64,000 nucleotides of DNA from Acidovorax sp. 69 (GTDB lineage Bacteria; Pseudomonadota; Gammaproteobacteria; Burkholderiales; Burkholderiaceae_C): positions 4,588,501 to 4,652,500 of the forward strand of contig NZ_PGEP01000001.1 in the NCBI RefSeq assembly GCF_002797445.1, written 5' to 3'. The notes beneath the pieces are model-generated. The model saw only the letters and a program-made list of their open reading frames with translations, did not search any database and was not told the origin of the DNA. Positions within the stretch are counted from its first letter, which is position 1. Each line of letters starts with the position of its first letter. Both the position numbers and the translations under genes were made by a program. This document shows positions 34,812 to 43,297 of this stretch, piece by piece.

Positions 34812-35681
34812 ATGCAACGATCACCCCACACCCGCCTCTGCGCAAGCCTGTTGCTGGCGGGCGCCCTGACAGCACTGGGGGGCTGCGCCAGCACGGACAC
34901 CCAGCCCTCCGGCGCCCCGCCCGCAGCCTGGCCTGACCGCCTGCAGACCCTGCTGCCCACCGATGTACTGCTGCTGGGCGAACAACACGATGCCGCCGAC
35001 CACCAGCGCCTGCAGCGCGAAGCCGTGTTGTGGCTCGCGGCACGGGGGCAGTTGGCGGCCGTGGTGATAGAAATGGCCGAGAGCGGGCACAGCACCCGGG
35101 CGCTGCCACGCAACGCCACCGACGGCCAGGCCCAAGCCGCCCTGGGCTGGAACGACGCCGCCTGGCCCTGGAAGTCCTATGGCCCGGTGGTCATGGCAGC
35201 TGTCTCGGCGGGCATTCCCGTATTGGGCGGCAACCTGCCGCGCAGCCGCATGCGCGCCACCATGGCCGAGACCGCCTGGGACCAGCACCTGCCCGCGCCC
35301 GCGCTGGCGCAGCAATACCAGGCGCTGCGCGACGGCCACTGCGGGCTGCTGCCCGAATCCCAGATCGCGCCCATGGCCCGCATCCAGCTGGCCCGCGATG
35401 CCAGCATGGCCCAGGCTGCGCAAGAAGCCCTGCGCCCTGGCCAGGCTGTGTTGCTGGTGGCGGGCAGTGGCCATGTGCTGCGCAATGTGGGCATCCCCAC
35501 ACATTGGCCGACCGGTTTGATGTCAAAAGTGGTTGTAGCGCAGGCAATGCAAGCGACCACAGCTATTAAAAACAGAGCAAATACAGCCGCCGACATGCTC
35601 ATCGAAACACCCCATCTGCCACCCCACGACGCCTGCGCAGGGCTGCGCGATCAACAACGCCCAGTGCGCGCGCAGCCCTGA
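34812..35681 (+). CDS. ChaN-family lipoprotein with repeat-encoded insertion
   Basis: A 289-residue protein with a lipoprotein signal (lipobox LGGC, Cys25). ChaN/DUF399 motifs: VLLLGEQHDAADHQ (51-64), VVIEMAESGHS, YGPVVMAAVSAGIPVLGGN and VLLVAGSGHVLRNVGIPTH. The family binds heme or iron at the outer membrane. Residues about 238-254 (SKVVVAQAMQATTAIKN) are encoded by a copy of the dispersed palindromic repeat, after which AADMLIETP resumes the family pattern. It is divergent from narX. Confidence 0.85.
   Translation: MQRSPHTRLCASLLLAGALTALGGCASTDTQPSGAPPAAWPDRLQTLLPTDVLLLGEQHDAADHQRLQREAVLWLAARGQLAAVVIEMAESGHSTRALPRNATDGQAQAALGWNDAAWPWKSYGPVVMAAVSAGIPVLGGNLPRSRMRATMAETAWDQHLPAPALAQQYQALRDGHCGLLPESQIAPMARIQLARDASMAQAAQEALRPGQAVLLVAGSGHVLRNVGIPTHWPTGLMSKVVVAQAMQATTAIKNRANTAADMLIETPHLPPHDACAGLRDQQRPVRAQP
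35523..35572. repeat. dispersed palindromic repeat, copy 4, inside a coding gene
   Basis: GGTTGTAGCGCAGGCAATGC then AAGCGACCACAGCTATTAAA aligns with the reverse complement of copy 2 (GGCTGTAGCGCTTT then AAGCGCTAGCAGCTATTGAA) across its length. It is read in frame within the ChaN-like lipoprotein gene. Confidence 0.65.
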
Positions 35682-35723
35682 CTTGGCGAAGGCGGGCCCA
35701 GCCGGAGCGCCTGGGCGCTGCTC

Positions 35724-38039
35724 TCAGGGGGGCGACTGCTGCTGTTGCTGCGCCCGCAGCAATGCCGCAAAACCATCGGCTGGCACAGGGCGGCTGCACA
35801 GATAGCCCTGGTACGAGTCACAACCACGCTCGCGCAAGAACGCCAGCTGGCCCTCGGTCTCCACCCCTTCGGCCAGCACCGACAGCCCCATGCTGTGCCC
35901 CATGGCAATGATGGCGGCACTGATGGCCATGTCGTCCTCGCTCTGGGGAATGTCGCGGATGAAGCCCTGGTCGATCTTGAGCACGTCGATGGGAAACCGC
36001 TTGAGCTGCGCCAGCGATGAATAGCCCGTGCCAAAGTCATCCACCGCAATGCGCAACCCCAGTTCGCGCAGACGCACCAGCACCAAACGGGCCTCTTCGG
36101 TGCGCTCGGCCAGCGCGCTTTCGGTGATCTCCAGTTCCAGCAGCCGGGCCGGAAACCCCGACTCGGCCAGCGCGGCCGAGGCGCAGCCTGCCAGGTCTGT
36201 CAGGTGGAACTGGCGGGGCGACACATTCACCGCCAGCATCACCTCGGGCAGACCCGCCTCGCGCCACTGCTGGCCCTGGCGGCACACCTCGCGCACCACC
36301 CATTCCCCGAGCGGGCCGATGACCCCCGAGGTTTCGGCCACCGGGATGAACCGCGCAGGCGAGATCAGCCCTTCATGGGGATCGTTCCAACGCACCAGCG
36401 CCTCGGCGCCGAGGATACGGCCCGTGGCGATATCGATCTGGGGCTGGTAATACATCTGCATGTGGCCATGCGCCAACGCCAGGCGCAGGCGCGACTCCAG
36501 CTCCAGCCGCTCGCGCGCGGCCAGCGTCATGGCCTCATGGAAGAAACACCAGGCCCCCCGGCCGCGCGCCTTGGCGCCGTACACCGCCGCATGCGCCCCC
36601 TGCAACAGCAGCTCGGTGGTGTTGGCGTGCTCGGGGAACATGCAGATGCCCACACTCACGCCGGCCACCACCTCCAACCCATCGGGTGAGCGCCAGGGCT
36701 CGGCCACGGCACTGATCAGGTGGCGTGCCATGGCCGCCGCACCGTCCGCATGGCGCAGGTTGCGCGCCACCACGGCCAGCTCATCGCCCGCCATGCGCCC
36801 CAGCACATCCCCCGGACGCAGGGCCGACTGCACCTGGCGAGCAATGTGCTTGAGCACCTCATCGCCCGTGGCATGGCCATAGCTGTCGTTCACGTCCTTG
36901 AAGCGGTCCAGGTTCAGCAGCAGCACGGCGATGTACTCGCCGCTGACACGCGCCTCCTGCACGGCCAGCTCCAGCTGGTGCCCGAACCAGGTGCGATTGG
37001 ACAGGCCAGTGAGCGCATCGTTGTGGGCCAGAAACTCCAGGCGACGCTGCTGCGCCTTCTCTTCAGAGATGTCGGTGAACATGCACACGTAGTGCGTGAT
37101 CTCGCCCCCTGGGTCGCGCACGGCCGACAGCGACATGTGCTCCGGGAAAATCTCGCCGTTCTTGCGGCGGTTCCATATCTCGCCTTGCCAGTGGCCGGTG
37201 TCGGTCAGCGCCGACCACATGGCCTCGTAAAACGCCTTGTCGTGGCGGCCCGACTTGAAGACGCGCGGCGTCTTGCCCAGCAGTTCGTCCTCGGTGTAGC
37301 CCAGCAGCCGTGTGAACGCCGCATTGACCGAGAGGATGCGGCTGTGGGCATCGGTCACCACCACGCCCTCCATGGTGTTGTCCACCACCGTCGCGGCCAG
37401 CCGCTGGCGGGTTTCGCTGCGTTGCAGCGCAGCGCGCGCAGCCTTGATTTCGTCCAGGTCCTGAACCACACACACCAGGTGCGCGGGCTCATCGCCCACC
37501 TCGGGAGCCAGGGTCACGGTACACAGCACCGACACATGGCGGCCGTCGTCCAGGCGCTGGCAATAACGCTCGCCCACATAGTGGTCGATCTCACCCGCCA
37601 TCAGGCGCTCCAGCTGGCGCGCCGCCCAATCGCGGTCCTGGGCAATCATCACATCACGAAAATTGAGGGTGAGCACCTGCGCCAGCGTGCCGCCCAGCAT
37701 GTCGCTCAGACGGTGGTTGGCCCAGAGAAAGCGGCCATCGGGCGCCACGCGTGCAATGCCTGCGGGAGCATGGCGCACGATCTGCGTCAGCTCATGCGCC
37801 ATCGCCATGCGCACCTTCTCGGCACGGCGCATGCGCCGCAGCAGCCACCAGGCGAGGCCGCTGGTCAAGATCACATAACCCCAGCCCTTCCAGGTCTGGA
37901 ACTGGGTCAGCAGCGCAGGATCACTCACCCAATGGGCCAGCAGCGCGTCGCCCGCAAACACCCAAGCCACACCCAGCACAAGGTACAGCAGCATTCCCCG
38001 CCAGGGGACCAGTGATGGGGCATGGCCCTCGTCGCCCAT
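35724..38039 (-). CDS. PAS-GGDEF-EAL membrane protein, probable c-di-GMP phosphodiesterase
   Basis: A 771-residue protein: two N-terminal membrane helices (about 16-34 and 50-67), two PAS domains (about 80-200 and 205-330, the second with PRVFKSGRHDKAFYEAMW), GGDEF (about 340-500) and EAL (about 515-760). The cyclase signature reads AGDEL instead of GGDEF, so synthesis activity is doubtful. The EAL domain keeps GAEALVRW, NVSPRQF, DDFGTGYSSL and LAEGVET, so it probably degrades c-di-GMP. The C-terminus ends in a Gln run. It is convergent with the ChaN-like gene. Confidence 0.93.
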   Translation of the reverse strand: MGDEGHAPSLVPWRGMLLYLVLGVAWVFAGDALLAHWVSDPALLTQFQTWKGWGYVILTSGLAWWLLRRMRRAEKVRMAMAHELTQIVRHAPAGIARVAPDGRFLWANHRLSDMLGGTLAQVLTLNFRDVMIAQDRDWAARQLERLMAGEIDHYVGERYCQRLDDGRHVSVLCTVTLAPEVGDEPAHLVCVVQDLDEIKAARAALQRSETRQRLAATVVDNTMEGVVVTDAHSRILSVNAAFTRLLGYTEDELLGKTPRVFKSGRHDKAFYEAMWSALTDTGHWQGEIWNRRKNGEIFPEHMSLSAVRDPGGEITHYVCMFTDISEEKAQQRRLEFLAHNDALTGLSNRTWFGHQLELAVQEARVSGEYIAVLLLNLDRFKDVNDSYGHATGDEVLKHIARQVQSALRPGDVLGRMAGDELAVVARNLRHADGAAAMARHLISAVAEPWRSPDGLEVVAGVSVGICMFPEHANTTELLLQGAHAAVYGAKARGRGAWCFFHEAMTLAARERLELESRLRLALAHGHMQMYYQPQIDIATGRILGAEALVRWNDPHEGLISPARFIPVAETSGVIGPLGEWVVREVCRQGQQWREAGLPEVMLAVNVSPRQFHLTDLAGCASAALAESGFPARLLELEITESALAERTEEARLVLVRLRELGLRIAVDDFGTGYSSLAQLKRFPIDVLKIDQGFIRDIPQSEDDMAISAAIIAMGHSMGLSVLAEGVETEGQLAFLRERGCDSYQGYLCSRPVPADGFAALLRAQQQQQSPP

Positions 38040-38098
38040 TGAACTCCTTGAGTGACCGTTCTACGGCGCATGGCCCTTGCTGCGACAATGTTGCAGCT

Positions 38099-38947
38099 AT
38101 GACCAACGCCTACATCCTTACCCTGTCCTGCCCCGACCGCCTGGGGCTGGTGCACGCTGTCTCGGGCTTTTTGCTGGAGCACGGCGGCAACATCGAAGAA
38201 GCCGCACAGTACAACGACCACGCCACCGGCCTGTTCTTCATGCGTGTGCAGTTTGCCTGCGACCAGCACGACCACGCCACCCTCAAAGCCAGCCTGACCA
38301 GCTTTGCAGAGCCCCACCAGATGCGCTGGACCCTGCACGCGACAGCCACGCCCATGAAAACCGTGCTCTTGGTCAGCAAGGAAGGCCACTGCCTCAATGA
38401 CCTGCTGTTCCGCTGGAAGAGTGGCCTGCTGCCCATCGACATCCGCGCCATCATCAGCAACCACCGCGATTTTTACCAGCTCGCGGCCAGTTACAACGTG
38501 CCGTTCCACCACATCCCGCTCACCGGCGCCACCAAAGCCCAGGCCGAAGCCAAGCAGTTCGAGATTATCGAGGCCGAAGGGGCCGAACTGGTGATTCTTG
38601 CACGTTACATGCAGATACTTTCTCTTGACTTATGTCAAAAGCTGGCCGGACGGGCCATCAACATCCACCACAGCTTCCTGCCCAGCTTCAAGGGCGCCAA
38701 GCCTTATTACCAGGCCCATGACCGGGGCGTGAAGCTCATTGGTGCCACAGCCCACTACGTCACAGCCGACCTGGACGAAGGCCCCATCATCGAGCAGGAC
38801 GTGGCCCGCGCTGACCACACCGACACGGTGGAAGACCTGACCGCCCGTGGCCGCGACACCGAAAGCCAGGTGCTGGCCCGCGCCGTGAAGTGGCACAGCG
38901 AGCACCGCGTGATCCTGAACGGCCACAAAACGGTCATCTTCCGCTAG
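38099..38947 (+). CDS. purU: formyltetrahydrofolate deformylase
   Basis: A 282-residue enzyme releasing formate from 10-formyl-THF. An N-terminal ACT domain (LTLSCPDRLGLVHAVSGFLL) is followed by the formyltransferase-fold catalytic part with VLLVSKEGHCLNDLLFRWKS, AIISNHRDF, NIHHSFLPSFKGAKPY and GATAHYVTADLDEGPIIEQD. ATG 38099 begins the ACT domain; the open frame upstream overlaps the divergent PAS-GGDEF-EAL gene. A LysR-type gene follows 12 bp later. Confidence 0.96.
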   Translation: MTNAYILTLSCPDRLGLVHAVSGFLLEHGGNIEEAAQYNDHATGLFFMRVQFACDQHDHATLKASLTSFAEPHQMRWTLHATATPMKTVLLVSKEGHCLNDLLFRWKSGLLPIDIRAIISNHRDFYQLAASYNVPFHHIPLTGATKAQAEAKQFEIIEAEGAELVILARYMQILSLDLCQKLAGRAINIHHSFLPSFKGAKPYYQAHDRGVKLIGATAHYVTADLDEGPIIEQDVARADHTDTVEDLTARGRDTESQVLARAVKWHSEHRVILNGHKTVIFR

Positions 38948-38959
38948 CCCAGCCTTCCC

Positions 38960-39865
38960 ATGGCCACGGCAGCCCCGTCCTCCTTCCTCAGCAGCGCCGC
39001 CCGGCGCATCCCGCCCATCCAGTGCCTGCTGACGTTCGAGGCCCTGGCGCGCCTGCGCAGCGTGACCCAGACAGCCGAAGAGCTGTGCGTGACGCCCAGC
39101 GCCGTGAGCCACCGGGTCAAGCAGCTCGAACAAATCCTGGGCGTGCGGCTGTTTGGACGGGCCGATTTTTCGCTGACTACCGAGGGCAGCGCCTACCTGG
39201 CCCATGTGCGCGAGGGACTGGGCGCTCTGCAGCGGTTTCCAGGGCAGACGGCCTCGACCGGGCGGCGGCGGCTCAAACTGGCGGTCACGCCCACGTTTGC
39301 ACGCACCATCCTCATCCCGCGCCTGCGCCAGTTCACCGAGGCGTACCCCGAGATTGACCTGGCGCTGCAGGTGTCCATCCCCCTGCTGGACGTGGTGGCC
39401 GAAGATGCCGACCTGATCGTGCGCTTTGGCGCGGGCCACTATGCCGACGTCGAGCATGTGGAACTGGCCCGCGACGTGGTCACCCCCCTGGCCACACCCG
39501 CCTTCGTGCGCGAGCACGGCCCGTTTGACCGGCCCGACGACCTGGAGGGCGTGCCCCTGCTGCGCAGCCCGCTGGAACCCTGGCGCACCTGGTTTGCCGC
39601 CACCGGCCTGGACTGGGCCGAACCCAGCGAAGGCTCGCAATTCAACGACATCGGCCTGATGTGCGACGCCGCCGCCGCCGGCATGGGCGTGGCCTTGGTG
39701 CGCCTCAAACTCGGCGCGCCCTGGCTGGAAAACGGCACGCTGGTGCGCCTGTTTGCCACCGACACCGCCAGCCCCCACGCGCACTACCTGTGCTGGCGCA
39801 CCGGCACCATGGACCGGTGGGAATGCGCGGCGTTTGCCGAGTGGCTGCGCAAGACGATGGCCTAG
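38960..39865 (+). CDS. LysR-family regulator, GcvA-like
   Basis: A 301-residue LysR protein. The N-terminal HTH (CLLTFEALARLRSVTQTAEE, LCVTPSAVSHRVKQLEQILG) and the effector domain with LAVTPTFARTILIPRLRQF and DLIVRFGAGHYADVEHVEL are typical of the GcvA/AmpR group. It lies 12 bp after purU, so the two may be cotranscribed, which would suit a role in one-carbon or glycine metabolism; that is inference. Confidence 0.92.
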   Translation: MATAAPSSFLSSAARRIPPIQCLLTFEALARLRSVTQTAEELCVTPSAVSHRVKQLEQILGVRLFGRADFSLTTEGSAYLAHVREGLGALQRFPGQTASTGRRRLKLAVTPTFARTILIPRLRQFTEAYPEIDLALQVSIPLLDVVAEDADLIVRFGAGHYADVEHVELARDVVTPLATPAFVREHGPFDRPDDLEGVPLLRSPLEPWRTWFAATGLDWAEPSEGSQFNDIGLMCDAAAAGMGVALVRLKLGAPWLENGTLVRLFATDTASPHAHYLCWRTGTMDRWECAAFAEWLRKTMA

Positions 39866-40034
39866 GTACAGGTACGTCGCCCTGGGCGGCTCGACCACAT
39901 TCCCCAGAGCCACCCACGCGCCATGTGTACGGCCTGGCGCCCCTGGCGCAGCATCCCTGGCGAGGGCCGCGCCAGTTCTACGAGGCGCAGCCCATCGCCA
40001 GACGCATCCTTGCAAGCATTCATACAAGCCAGAA

Positions 40035-40080
40035 TAGCCTGTAGCGCCCTATCCATAAGCGCCAGCAGCTATTGATATAT
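40035..40080. repeat. dispersed palindromic repeat, copy 5
   Basis: AGCCTGTAGCGCCCTATCCA then TAAGCGCCAGCAGCTATTGA forms a good copy of the family. It sits in the 293-bp gap between the LysR gene and the flavoprotein gene; the rest of that gap shows nothing recognisable. Confidence 0.8.
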
Positions 40081-40158
40081 GAGCAAACCAGCGTTTTTCA
40101 CAAAACCCTGCAGAAAAACTCAAGCCCCGGCACCCGACCATCCCCTACAGTGGCTGCC

Positions 40159-41664
40159 ATGAACACCGCCTCCTCCTCCCCAGCGGGCGCCACCCCGGCC
40201 GAACGCGCTGCACGCCAGGCCGAAGTCGTCCAGGCCCTCGGCCGCGTGGTGCCCGCCCACGCACTGCTGTGGCACACCGAAGACACCACGCCGTATGAAT
40301 GCGACGGCCTCACCGCCTACCGCCAGCGCCCGCTGGTGGTGTGCCTGCCCGAGACCTATGGCGAAGTGCAGGCCGTGCTCCGGGTTTGCCACCAGTTGCA
40401 AGTGCCCGTGGTGGCTCGCGGTGCGGGCACGGGCCTGTCGGGCGGGGCCATGCCCCACGCGATGGGCGTGACCATGTCGCTGGCCAAGTTCAACCGCATC
40501 CTCGACATCAACCCCGAAAGCCGCACGGCCGTGGTGCAGTGTGGCGTGCGCAACCTGGCCATCAGCGAAGCCGCCGCGCCCTACGGCCTGTACTACGCGC
40601 CCGATCCCAGCAGCCAGATCGCCTGCACCATCGGCGGCAACGTGGCCGAGAACTCGGGCGGCGTGCACTGCCTCAAATACGGCCTCACCGTGCACAACGT
40701 GCTCAAGGTGAAAGGCTTCACGGTAGAAGGCGAACCCGTGGAGTTCGGCAGCGAGGCGCTGGACGCCCCCGGCTACGACCTGCTGGCCGCCGTGATCGGC
40801 AGCGAGGGCATGCTGGCCGTGACCACCGAAGTCACCGTCAAGCTCATCCCCAAGCCGATGCTCGCGCGCTGCATCATGGCCAGCTTTGACGACGTGCGCA
40901 AAGCGGGCGACGCCGTGGCCGCTGTGATCGCCGCCGGCATCATCCCCGCCGGCCTGGAGATGATGGACAAACCCATGACCGCCGCCGTCGAGGACTTCGT
41001 GAAAGCCGGCTACGACCTGACCGCCGAAGCCATCCTGCTGTGCGAAAGCGACGGCACGCCTGAAGAGGTGGAAGAAGAAATCGGCCGCATGAGCGACGTG
41101 CTGCGCGCCGCCGGTGCTACCGCCATTTCGGTCAGCCAGGACGAGGCCGAGCGCCTGCGCTTTTGGAGCGGCCGCAAGAACGCCTTCCCCGCAAGCGGCC
41201 GCATCAGCCCCGACTACATGTGCATGGACTCCACCATCCCGCGCAAGCGCCTGGCCGACATCCTGCTGGCCATCCAGGAAATGGAAAAGAAGTACCAGCT
41301 GCGCTGCGCCAACGTGTTCCACGCGGGCGACGGCAATCTGCACCCTCTCATCCTGTTCGACGCGAACGACGCGGACCAGCTGCGCCGCTGCGAACTGTTT
41401 GGCGCGGAGATTCTGGAGACCAGCGTGGCGATGGGCGGCACGGTGACGGGCGAACATGGCGTGGGCGTGGAAAAACTCAACAGCATGTGTGTGCAGTTTT
41501 CTGCGGAGGAGAACGCGCAGATGTTTGGGCTCAAGCATGCATTTGACCCGGCCGGGTTGTTGAACCCGGGGAAGGTGATTCCTACGCTGAATCGGTGTGC
41601 GGAGTACGGGAAGATGCTGGTGCGCGCGGGGCAGATCAAGCATCCGGATTTGCCGCGGTTTTGA
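40159..41664 (+). CDS. FAD-linked oxidase, glycolate oxidase GlcD-like
   Basis: A 501-residue flavoprotein with an FAD_binding_4 domain (RGAGTGLSGGAMPHAMGVTM, PDPSSQIACTIGGNVAENSG) and an FAD-oxidase C-terminal domain (NVFHAGDGNLHPLILFD, GGTVTGEHGVGVEKL). This is the GlcD/D-lactate dehydrogenase type that oxidises a 2-hydroxy acid. GlcE and GlcF partners are not adjacent. The frame is open upstream, but ATG 40159 begins the protein proper. The last about 50 codons prefer G/T-ending codons unlike the rest of the gene. Confidence 0.92.
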   Translation: MNTASSSPAGATPAERAARQAEVVQALGRVVPAHALLWHTEDTTPYECDGLTAYRQRPLVVCLPETYGEVQAVLRVCHQLQVPVVARGAGTGLSGGAMPHAMGVTMSLAKFNRILDINPESRTAVVQCGVRNLAISEAAAPYGLYYAPDPSSQIACTIGGNVAENSGGVHCLKYGLTVHNVLKVKGFTVEGEPVEFGSEALDAPGYDLLAAVIGSEGMLAVTTEVTVKLIPKPMLARCIMASFDDVRKAGDAVAAVIAAGIIPAGLEMMDKPMTAAVEDFVKAGYDLTAEAILLCESDGTPEEVEEEIGRMSDVLRAAGATAISVSQDEAERLRFWSGRKNAFPASGRISPDYMCMDSTIPRKRLADILLAIQEMEKKYQLRCANVFHAGDGNLHPLILFDANDADQLRRCELFGAEILETSVAMGGTVTGEHGVGVEKLNSMCVQFSAEENAQMFGLKHAFDPAGLLNPGKVIPTLNRCAEYGKMLVRAGQIKHPDLPRF

Positions 41665-41814
41665 ATGAGGTTCAGTCCTCGAAAACTGACACCTACTACT
41701 CATTGACACACAGTTCGATTTCATTGAACCAAAAAATCAAGCGTGGAGCAATTTACTAAACTCGCGACCCGCGGCGTCAATCGCCGCTTTCTGCCGCGTC
41801 AATACTGAGAACAA

Positions 41815-42234
41815 ATGCAGGCCTCCAACTTTCTCCTGCAATCGGGCATCTACCTTGTAGCAGGTAACGCTCAACTTGATCTGCACAATGACTACGACTT
41901 CGTTTCTGTCGAGTTCAACGTAGCTGTGCAAGCTGTCGACCTGCGTTGGCAACGTTCAAGCAGCACGCGGGTTTCGAAAGATCTGCCACTCTGCGTAAGC
42001 TTAAAGTTCGAGGATGTCACTCACTTCGAGGCAATTCCTGGCGATCCGTCATTCCCTAAAAGCGAGAGTCTGTGTTTGAGTAGCTTTGGCTATTGCACAA
42101 ACGACGAGTGGGGTAAAAGCCAGTTCTGGGTTGAAAAAGAGCCGGAGCAAGACTGGGGGTGGTCATTCCAGTTTCAATCCAAGCAAGAGTTCCGTATTCG
42201 TGGAGCAAAGGCTAAAGTCGAATTTAAGCACTGA
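41815..42234 (+). CDS. orphan protein of unknown function, atypical composition
   Basis: A 139-residue protein starting MQASNFLLQSGIYLVAGNAQ. It is rich in aromatic and polar residues (CLSSFGYCTNDEWGKSQFWV, EQDWGWSFQFQSKQEF) with alternating strands suggesting a small beta fold. No family recognised and no signal peptide. The segment 41690-42240 is clearly poorer in G+C than its surroundings, suggesting recent acquisition. A weak GAG sequence precedes the ATG. Confidence 0.6.
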   Translation: MQASNFLLQSGIYLVAGNAQLDLHNDYDFVSVEFNVAVQAVDLRWQRSSSTRVSKDLPLCVSLKFEDVTHFEAIPGDPSFPKSESLCLSSFGYCTNDEWGKSQFWVEKEPEQDWGWSFQFQSKQEFRIRGAKAKVEFKH

Positions 42235-42388
42235 GGATCCAGTCCGATTCATACGCCAAGCAAACCGATAGTGATTTAGTCCAGCCGGCGAAGGTCCGTT
42301 CCGATGTTTTGAAAATGGAGCTGGCGGCTGAAGGCCACCAAAAAACCCCGGCAACCCGCAGCCACCTCTCCTCCATCTTGTCACCCAC

Positions 42389-42820
42389 ATGCCCATTGAC
42401 AACACCTCCCTCCTCGAATCCGGTAACGCCCTGGTCGCCCAAGCGCAGGCCGTCGCCACGCAAGACTTCGCAGCAGCACGCGCGCTGTGGCGGCAGGCGG
42501 GGGTGTTGTTTCAACGCGCGCATGACGCAGACCCCGGGCAGCACGCGGCGGCGTTCCGACTGGGTCAGGCGTGGATAGCAGAAGCCCATGCGCTGCAGAA
42601 AGAAGGATCTGAAGATGCGACCGCCATGTGGCGGCAGGCGGCGCTGCAGTGTGAGGTGGCGTTTGCGCTCGACCCGCACCATGCGGTGACGGCCATGCAC
42701 ATCGCCAGTTGCTACGCCTGGGCGCAAGACGCCGAAGCCAAGCAGGCCTGGGCGCAAATTGCGCAGCATTTGCAGGAAGAACACGCGGCCAACATGGCGG
42801 CGGATGAGGCGGCACGCTAG
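42389..42820 (+). CDS. small helical, TPR-like protein of unknown function
   Basis: A 143-residue, Ala-rich, wholly helical protein. Segments AARALWRQAGVLFQRAHDAD, AAFRLGQAWIAEA and ALQCEVAFALDPHHAVTAMH resemble two to three tetratricopeptide repeats. No signal peptide. It probably mediates protein contacts. The structured non-coding element begins about 110 bp downstream. Confidence 0.7.
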   Translation: MPIDNTSLLESGNALVAQAQAVATQDFAAARALWRQAGVLFQRAHDADPGQHAAAFRLGQAWIAEAHALQKEGSEDATAMWRQAALQCEVAFALDPHHAVTAMHIASCYAWAQDAEAKQAWAQIAQHLQEEHAANMAADEAAR

Positions 42821-42930
42821 ACCCAGCTCCACGCGGTCGGAGCGCGGCCGAGCAACGCGATGGCCCGCGTGGCTGTTCGGATGTTTGGCTGTTCGGCTCC
42901 CCACCCCTGCTGGCTGCGCCTGCGGCGGGG

Positions 42931-43048
42931 CGGTTGCGGGGTGAGCCTGCGCGCCAGTGCGCGCAGGCCTCGTTGTCTAGCTTGCCGTGGCTGTCTGAAC
43001 GTAGCGCCAACGGCGCGCAGTGAGTTCCACGGCGCACCCCGCAACCGC
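42931..43048. ncRNA. predicted three-way-junction structured element
   Basis: An outer stem CGGTTGCGGGGTG / CACCCCGCAACCG (42931-42943 with 43035-43047, perfect 13 bp) encloses two inner arms. One is a perfect 10-bp hairpin GCCTGCGCGC-CAGT-GCGCGCAGGC (42945-42968). The other is GCCGTGG / CCACGGC (42984-42990 with 43027-43033) capped by GCGCC-AAC-GGCGC (43004-43016). No protein-coding frame is convincing. It lies in the 477-bp gap between convergent genes. The strand, if it is transcribed, is unknown; it could equally act as DNA. Confidence 0.45.
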
Positions 43049-43062
43049 GCCGACGCAGGTTG

Positions 43063-43142
43063 CCCCTTCGCACCGCGAAGGGGTCGCAGACTGGGGGTCG
43101 CCCTTTCTTTGGTGACTTTCTTTCGGCGACGCGAAAGAAAGT
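43063..43142. repeat. two perfect hairpins following the structured element
   Basis: CCCCTTCGC-ACC-GCGAAGGGG (43063-43083) and ACTTTCTTTCG-GCGACG-CGAAAGAAAGT (43115-43142) are both perfect. I recall the second as a sequence seen between genes across Burkholderiales; that was not checked. Confidence 0.7.
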
Positions 43143-43224
43143 TACTCGCAAGCCGGGCGACTCCCGGCCTCCGACCCTTGCACAGGCATGCGGCCCATAC
43201 CGTGAGCATGCGAGCGCGCCCAGG

Positions 43225-43297
43225 TTTCGACAAGCTCAACCCGAACGGTTGGGGAATGGTGCGCCCCGGCTTCGACGGGCTCAGCCCGAACGGGTGG
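43225..43297. repeat. tandem pair of TTCGAC..GCTCA..CCCGAACGG units
   Basis: TTTCGACAAGCTCAACCCGA (from 43225) and CTTCGACGGGCTCAGCCCGA (from 43270) are two copies 45 bp apart, each ending ACGGKTGG. The second copy ends exactly one base before the DUF445 stop codon. Confidence 0.8.

Noticed and set aside
43115..43142. Hairpin read as a rho-independent terminator
   Set aside because: The stem is strong but neither side is followed by a T-run, so it is kept as part of the repeat element only.
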